Origin: Varanus komodoensis
Lineage: Eukaryota; Chordata; Lepidosauria; Squamata; Varanidae
DNA length: 64,000 nucleotides
NCBI RefSeq assembly: GCF_004798865.1
Contig: NW_025336346.1
Location: forward strand, 3,128,176 to 3,192,175
Reading direction: 5' to 3'
Below, piece by piece: positions 59,238-64,000 of the stretch (positions are counted from its first letter, which is position 1; each line of letters opens with the position of its first letter). Made by a program: the position numbers and the translations under genes. The notes beneath the pieces were generated by a model. The model was not told the DNA's origin and made no database searches. It was given only the letters and a program-made list of their open reading frames with translations.

Positions 59238-61027
59238 TAAATGTGCTTTTGTTAAAGGAGCTTGGGTGAGTAGGAGAAAAAATACTGAACAAAAGGAAAA
59301 ACAAATGTTAATTTCCAACCAACCTTACAGGGATAAAATTTCTAAGTTGCTCCTAGCTACTCATATAAGGCACATCACCCTTCCTCATGCTAAAGTACAC
59401 AGGACCTATCCGTGAGTGGAAAAACAAGAATTCCTCAAGAAAAGGGAAATAGTAAGATTACTGAAATATTAACCCTATTTTTGGGTGCATTCCAGAAGAT
59501 GCAATAATGGGCAGATAAAAGGAAAACATCTTTAGAATGTTTTCCTTTGTTAGAATCTGGGGACTTGTCAGGATTGACACATACACAAGCTAATAATATT
59601 TAGTACCATCTTAGCCCAGGAAGTAATTTTAAGAGCCTTTCGCAGATGCAACCATTCCTAGAGAAGGCTGGTCATTTGGCCTTTGTTTGAACTACACATC
59701 TGGACAACTAAAATGAGAATGAAGCAGGACTTGCATGACCACTGCACACCGCTGGGGCATATTTAAACCATGGTGGGTTGCTGCATGTGCCAGCAGCCAT
59801 TCTGAACATTGGACCCTCGGCACGGGATTGGCACGGTTTGTCAGACTGTCCAAACTCAGGCAGCAGAGGCTGTCTGAGGGTTCAGCAGCAATACGCCACG
59901 ACTCATGCCCCATCAGGCTAAACGCAGCTCAGCAGCAATATAGGGTGGCCTGCCAGGTACATGACGGCTTTTCCCTTTTGTTTTATCACTCTTTTTGGTA
60001 TGACCAAGCAGGCAGCGAGCACAGAAATCTCTGGTGACTTCCATGCAAAGGTGAGTTCAGCTTGATGGGCAAGACGGGCTGCAGGCCTGTTCCACCTGCC
60101 TGGTGGCCAGTCTTCAGCTGGAAGAGAGGTGCACTGACAAGATGCCTGAGGGAGCCATCTCAGTACTGTTCAGCCCGGCAATGCACAGAGAACGACCTGC
60201 TATGGACCAGAGTGGAGAGGAGTGATGGGATTGCAGGCACTCATGCAAGGGGGTGCCCCCACGTCCCTTTTGTGCACGCCCCTTTAGCTACTCTTTTTAG
60301 AAGGTCAAGGGGGCAGAGCCAGGTGTGCAGCTTATGGATCTCCTTTGAGGGCCCTTCCATCTTTCTGTCCAAATCTGAGCATGAGTAGCAAGAAAGAGTG
60401 AGAGAAAGCAGGAGAGGGGAGTCATGGAATGTTCATCGCCGTCCTTTGTATAGTGCAGGGAAGTAGCTTCAACAGCGCATTTTACAACCGATCATTGTAC
60501 CAGAGACACACATCTCCAGAACAGTGTGAGCCATGGACGGTAGAGCACAGCGGTCAATAGCACTTCCAGAAGTGGATACCGTCATATTAAGTTTTGGAAT
60601 AGTTATAGGCGCCCATGAAGAACGTATACCAAATCATCCATATATTAACCCGCGGCCCCAGTAAAGCAAGCAAAGGAGAAGAAGCCAGAGGGCAGTGCTC
60701 GACTGCCTTGAATGACAATGGGAGGATGTGGAAAGAATCTGCAACATGAGAGTGACCTGCCGCTCAACATCGTGTCAGCTTAATGAGCTCTAAATGCTAA
60801 ACTCTTCCATCACTGCAATTCCTTTTTTTAGCAGCGATGATTGTGCAGACACATGTGTATAGATTAAGAGTCTATTTCCCCCCCTGATGTTTTCAAAGGC
60901 CAAAGCTGATTAGGATATTTTTAGCGACTGGGAGGAAGAAAACCACCTTTGCCTTTGTAAACAATGGAGAACATCTTTTTGAATCACCTCATTTTTTTTT
61001 CAAAAAGAGAGAACATATTGGAGGTAA

Positions 61028-61150
61028 TTATTAGGGATGTGCACTGAATTTAGCTGAAGCAGAAACCTGAGCAAATTTGGCCTCTTCAGACCATTTCTGG
61101 TACTGCCTGAGGCAAAACAGGCTTCCCTCCAAAGTAACCAGAAGCAGACT
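61028..61150 (+). repeat. TTAGGGAT-type repeat
   Basis: It begins attagggatgtgcactgaat followed by ttagctgaagcagaaacctg. The opening is shared with 22787. The body has no coding features. Confidence 0.4.
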
Positions 61151-62128
61151 CTGCAGAAGGCTTCGTCCTTGACTGGGCTTCAAACAGGCAGGTGCCATGT
61201 CTTCAAAAACAGCATCACTTGCTTTCTCCAAATGATGGCGGCTGGGGGTGTGCAGGAGGGAGAGGGTCCATCTTCCAGCGATAGGGTACATTTTAGCAGG
61301 AGCTATCCGATCATTGTGCTTTGGGGAAGGCAATCATGGGAATGTGAAATGGCCATTCTTGATTGCCTTAAATTGGTTTTCAGTCATCCCAGCTCCCTAT
61401 CTGAAGCACCTATCATACCGGCATTTCACTTGTTACATGCCTGAAGTCACCTGTATGATATCTGCTGTTTTCATTCAAATCCCCAAACTCCTGCCTCACC
61501 TCCCACCAAAAAACCAACACATACACACATGTACACAAAACACAAATCAGTTCTTCATCTTCTCAAAAGATTTTTGGTCCACTTCCCACATGAACTGCTG
61601 CATCTGTCCTTCCAAAACTTTGCATTTTCATATTTAGAGGGACCTCTAGGCTCTCTGTCATTCTCAGAACAATGGCTCATAAGGAACAGAGAGAGATAAA
61701 GACCTCCTCTGTTGCCTACTCTCAAAATATCATGGTCATTCTAAAGAGGTTTAGCAATGTATGTTAAGGAAAAACTGGACCCTAAATTTATTCTTGCTGA
61801 CGAGAATGGTAGGATCCTGATGGTTGAAATTACAATTAAACTTAAAAAAGTACTCTTAGTGGCAATATATGCGCCAAACGATCATCAGGAAACTTTTTAC
61901 CAAAAATTACACAGGTTACTTCTACAAGTAGATTTCCAGACTATGTGTGTAATGGGAGATTTTAACATGATTGTGGATAAGGAAATGGACTATAAGAATG
62001 TTAGTAAAGGAAAAAAAAGGTAGGAGGATACTCCCAAAGTCCTGTTCTAACATGATTGAAGAATTTAGTCTGATGGATGCCTGGAGGCACAAAAACCCAT
62101 CTTCTGCCAAATACTCTTTTTATTCAAA

Positions 62129-62130
<2 letters not shown>

Positions 62131-62169
<39 letters not shown>
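62131..62169. repeat. (TTA)n microsatellite (LINE tail)
   Basis: Thirteen TTA units, the reversed 3' tail of the inserted LINE. Confidence 0.95.
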
Positions 62170-62325
62170 GAACATTTCTATGCCGCCCCTTGCTGAAGCC
62201 TCGGGGCGGCTTACAACACAATACAATACAAAAATAACAATATAAAATTAAAGTTAATAATATAAAATAAATAAAAAATATAAATGATATAAAAGAAGTT
62301 ATAAAAGAAAAGTCATAAAAGAAAA

Positions 62326-62371
62326 GTCATAAAAGAAAAGAAAAGAAAAGAAAAGAAAAGAAAAGAAAAGA
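62326..62371. repeat. (AAAAG)n tract inside LINE 3' UTR
   Basis: About nine aaaag units preceded by three copies of a cataaaagaaaagt word. It is absent from the sister copy at 50180, so it expanded within this copy. Confidence 0.85.
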
Positions 62372-64000
62372 AGTCGCCCTGGCCAGATAAATAAGTAAAT
62401 ATTGTTAACAATTAAAATGACGTTTAAATAAAAAGGTCTTCACCTGGCGCTGAAAAACAAATAACGACGGCGCCAGGCGGACCTCTCTGGGGAGCATATT
62501 CCATAGATTGGGCGCCACCGCAGAGAAAGCCCTCCTCCGAGTACCTACCCTCCTAATTTCTTTCACGGAGGGTTCCCGGAGAAGGGCCTCTCCCGCAGAT
62601 CTCAAGGGGCGGTCGGGCATATATGGATGTAAATAGGCATGGATTGTGGCATGGATTGTGGTCTAGAATTGACATGGTTTGGATAACTCCAGACTTAGTA
62701 CCAGATTTGATAGAAGCTGAAATAGAGGCAAATATCTGGGCAGATCACAGTCTGCCCAGATTTTAGTATTTTAGTATTTAGTATTTTTATCACTAAAAGG
62801 AACCGTAAGGACACCCAGATGAAGTCTAGATAAAGCATTGCTAAAAGACAAAAAAATCACAGAAAAGATTCACAGCAAGTATTCTTTCAAATAAACAAAT
62901 CAGAAGAAACTTCTTTGCAGAATGTCTGGGATACAGCTAAAGCCTATGCCAGGGGAGTGATAATAACATACTCAGCACAAATAAATAAAAAGAAAAAACA
63001 AGAGCGAGCAGTGATAGTAGAGGAGTTGATGAAACGGGAACAAGAGCTGCAGGGAGACCCATCCAAAGAAAGTCTTAAGTCTCTATTGAATATTTTAAAG
63101 CACAAGCTAAACCTCTTGGACACAAATGAACTTACTAAACAAATGAAGTTGACCAAACAGAACTTCTTCGAAAATGCTAATAAACCAGGGAGATGGTTAG
63201 CATATAAAGTCAAGAAAGAAAAGAGAAGAGATTGATTGTGAAACTGAAAGACGGACAAGGACGATTACATATGCAGGGTGCACAAATTAAGAAAATAGCG
63301 GAAGACTTTTTTACAAAGTTATATCTGAAGGAGGAGATTTCAATCGAGAAAGTTGAAGAATACATTCGAAAGGAAGAATTACCAAAACTACCAGAAAAAT
63401 ATCAAAAACTACTGAATCAACAAGTAACAATCACAGAAGTAATAGAAGCAATTAAGTGACAAAAGAATGACAAAACTCCTGGCCCGGATGGACTGCCAGC
63501 CGAGTTTTACAAATCCTTTGAAGCAATTTTTGCTACATTCTTAAAAGATACATGCAATGAAGCATTGTTAAATGCAAAAATACCAACTACTTGGACTGAG
63601 GCAAATATCACATTAATACCAAAAGAAGATATGGATGTAACACAGATTCAGAACTACAGACCAATATCGTTATTAAATGTGGATTACAAAATTTTCACCT
63701 CTATACTGGCAGAAAGACTAAAGAAGTTCCTAATAGACTTTATTCATCCAGACCAAAATGGCTTTTTGCCAAAGAGACAAATGAAGAATACCTTGAGAAC
63801 TATCTTGGATGTCTTGGAATATTATGAGATACATACCGAAAAACCAATGGCTTTACTGTTTATGGACTCCGAAAAAGCCTTTGATAATGTCAATTGGCAA
63901 TTTATGAGGCAACAGATGATTTAAATGGAGTTTGGGGAAAAATTTATGAATGCGATATCAAGTATTTACCAAAAACAGTCGGCCAGGATCTTAATTAATG

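Larger units (their letters stand above)
62131..62630 (-). mobile_element. L2-like LINE 3' end inserted into the L1 endonuclease
   Basis: On the minus strand it encodes RPLRSAGEALLREPSVKEIR, RRAFSAVAPNLWNMLPREV, RLAPSLFVFQRQVKTFLF and KRHFNC. The 3' UTR, with an (AAAAG)n tract, and the ending gccgccccgaggcttcagca...ggggcggcatagaaatgtt follow, then the (TAA)n tail at 62131-62169. It is flanked by AAATA at 62126-62130 and 62631-62635. Across the insertion the L1 frame resumes as SN-RHGLWSRIDMVW. It is the same family as 50180-50606, and one of the two most recent insertions seen here. Confidence 0.9.
57627..64000 (-). other. CACNA2D2: CACNA2D2 intron, 5' side, runs off right edge
   Basis: This stretch is inferred to be intron because the exon at 57576-57626 has a good acceptor and no upstream exon is seen. 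It holds the L1 at 61640-64000 with its L2-like insertion, an AT-rich region around 57750-58150, an (ATGC)n run at 59218-59237 and a TTAGGGAT-type repeat at 61031. In 58150-59200, 59240-61020 and 61150-61640 I see no gene and no nameable repeat. Confidence 0.75.
61640..64000 (+). mobile_element. L1 LINE, 5'-truncated ORF2, runs off right edge
   Basis: ORF2 reads in order. The endonuclease shows VKEKLDPKFILADENGRILM, LLVAIYAPNDHQETFYQ and VMGDFNMIVDKEMDY, and after the insertion MVWITPDLVPDL and ANIWADHS. The linker (62915-63459) shows QINKKKKQERAVI, WLAYKVKKEK and FFTKLYLKEE. The reverse transcriptase starts with TPGPDGLPAEFYKS and goes on with NYRPISLLNVDYKIF, QNGFLPKRQ and FMDSEKAFDNVNW. 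These are L1-clade, not CR1 or L2, motifs. ORF1 is absent. Apart from the inserted LINE there are about two frame shifts and two in-frame stops (63457 and 63922), so it is dead but only moderately old. The catalytic FxDD box lies beyond the edge. Confidence 0.93.

Noticed and set aside
57627-64000. Search for the CACNA2D2 exon with the arginine triplet before the vWA domain
   Set aside because: No minus-strand sequence encoding DVRRRPW with a matching donor was seen. The exon probably lies past 64000.

Overview
The window is vertebrate nuclear DNA. It shows spliced exons with GT/AG borders, introns of up to 25.8 kb, and many interspersed repeats. The mix of CR1, L2-like and L1 LINEs with tRNA-derived SINEs, hAT-type MITEs and abundant (CA)n/(AAT)n tracts fits a sauropsid, most likely a squamate reptile (lizard or snake). 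That assignment is inferred from repeat families recalled from memory, not from a search.

One host protein-coding gene is recognisable, on the minus strand: CACNA2D2, the alpha2delta-2 auxiliary subunit of voltage-gated calcium channels. Seven consecutive exons are visible, in transcript order 57626-57576, 57312-57213, 45153-44995, 42794-42687, 37390-37312, 25935-25886 and 68-1 (the last runs off the window). Joined, they give about 200 residues: the von Willebrand factor A (vWA) domain with its DxSxS metal site, then the start of the region linking to the Cache domains. Reading phases agree at every junction and all visible splice sites are canonical. The 5' exons, including the one expected to carry the arginine triplet before the vWA domain, were not found and should lie beyond 64000. 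The 3' exons lie before position 1.

Everything else is intron. Intron 69-25885 holds a CpG-rich block (about 4130-5050) that looks like an island or internal promoter, several old LINE 3' ends, and a cluster of a 12-bp dyad motif. Intron 25936-37311 holds a broken CR1 LINE (30941-34200 or beyond) with ORF1-esterase, endonuclease and RT remnants, itself interrupted by a second CR1. Intron 37391-42686 has few recognisable repeats. Intron 42795-44994 has two SINE copies and an AT-rich repeat. Intron 45154-57212 has a hAT-type MITE with a near-perfect 8-bp target duplication, a SINE, two L2-like LINEs and a CR1 end. Intron 57313-57575 is short. Beyond 57627, an L1 LINE runs off the right edge (about 61640-64000) and carries a 500-bp L2-like LINE insertion flanked by AAATA.

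No tRNA, rRNA, CRISPR or other RNA gene is supported. I did not find an obviously new biological system. The observations most worth following are the intronic CpG island, the nested LINEs, the CR1 fragment next to a splice donor, and a few uncharacterised repeat families with several copies here.
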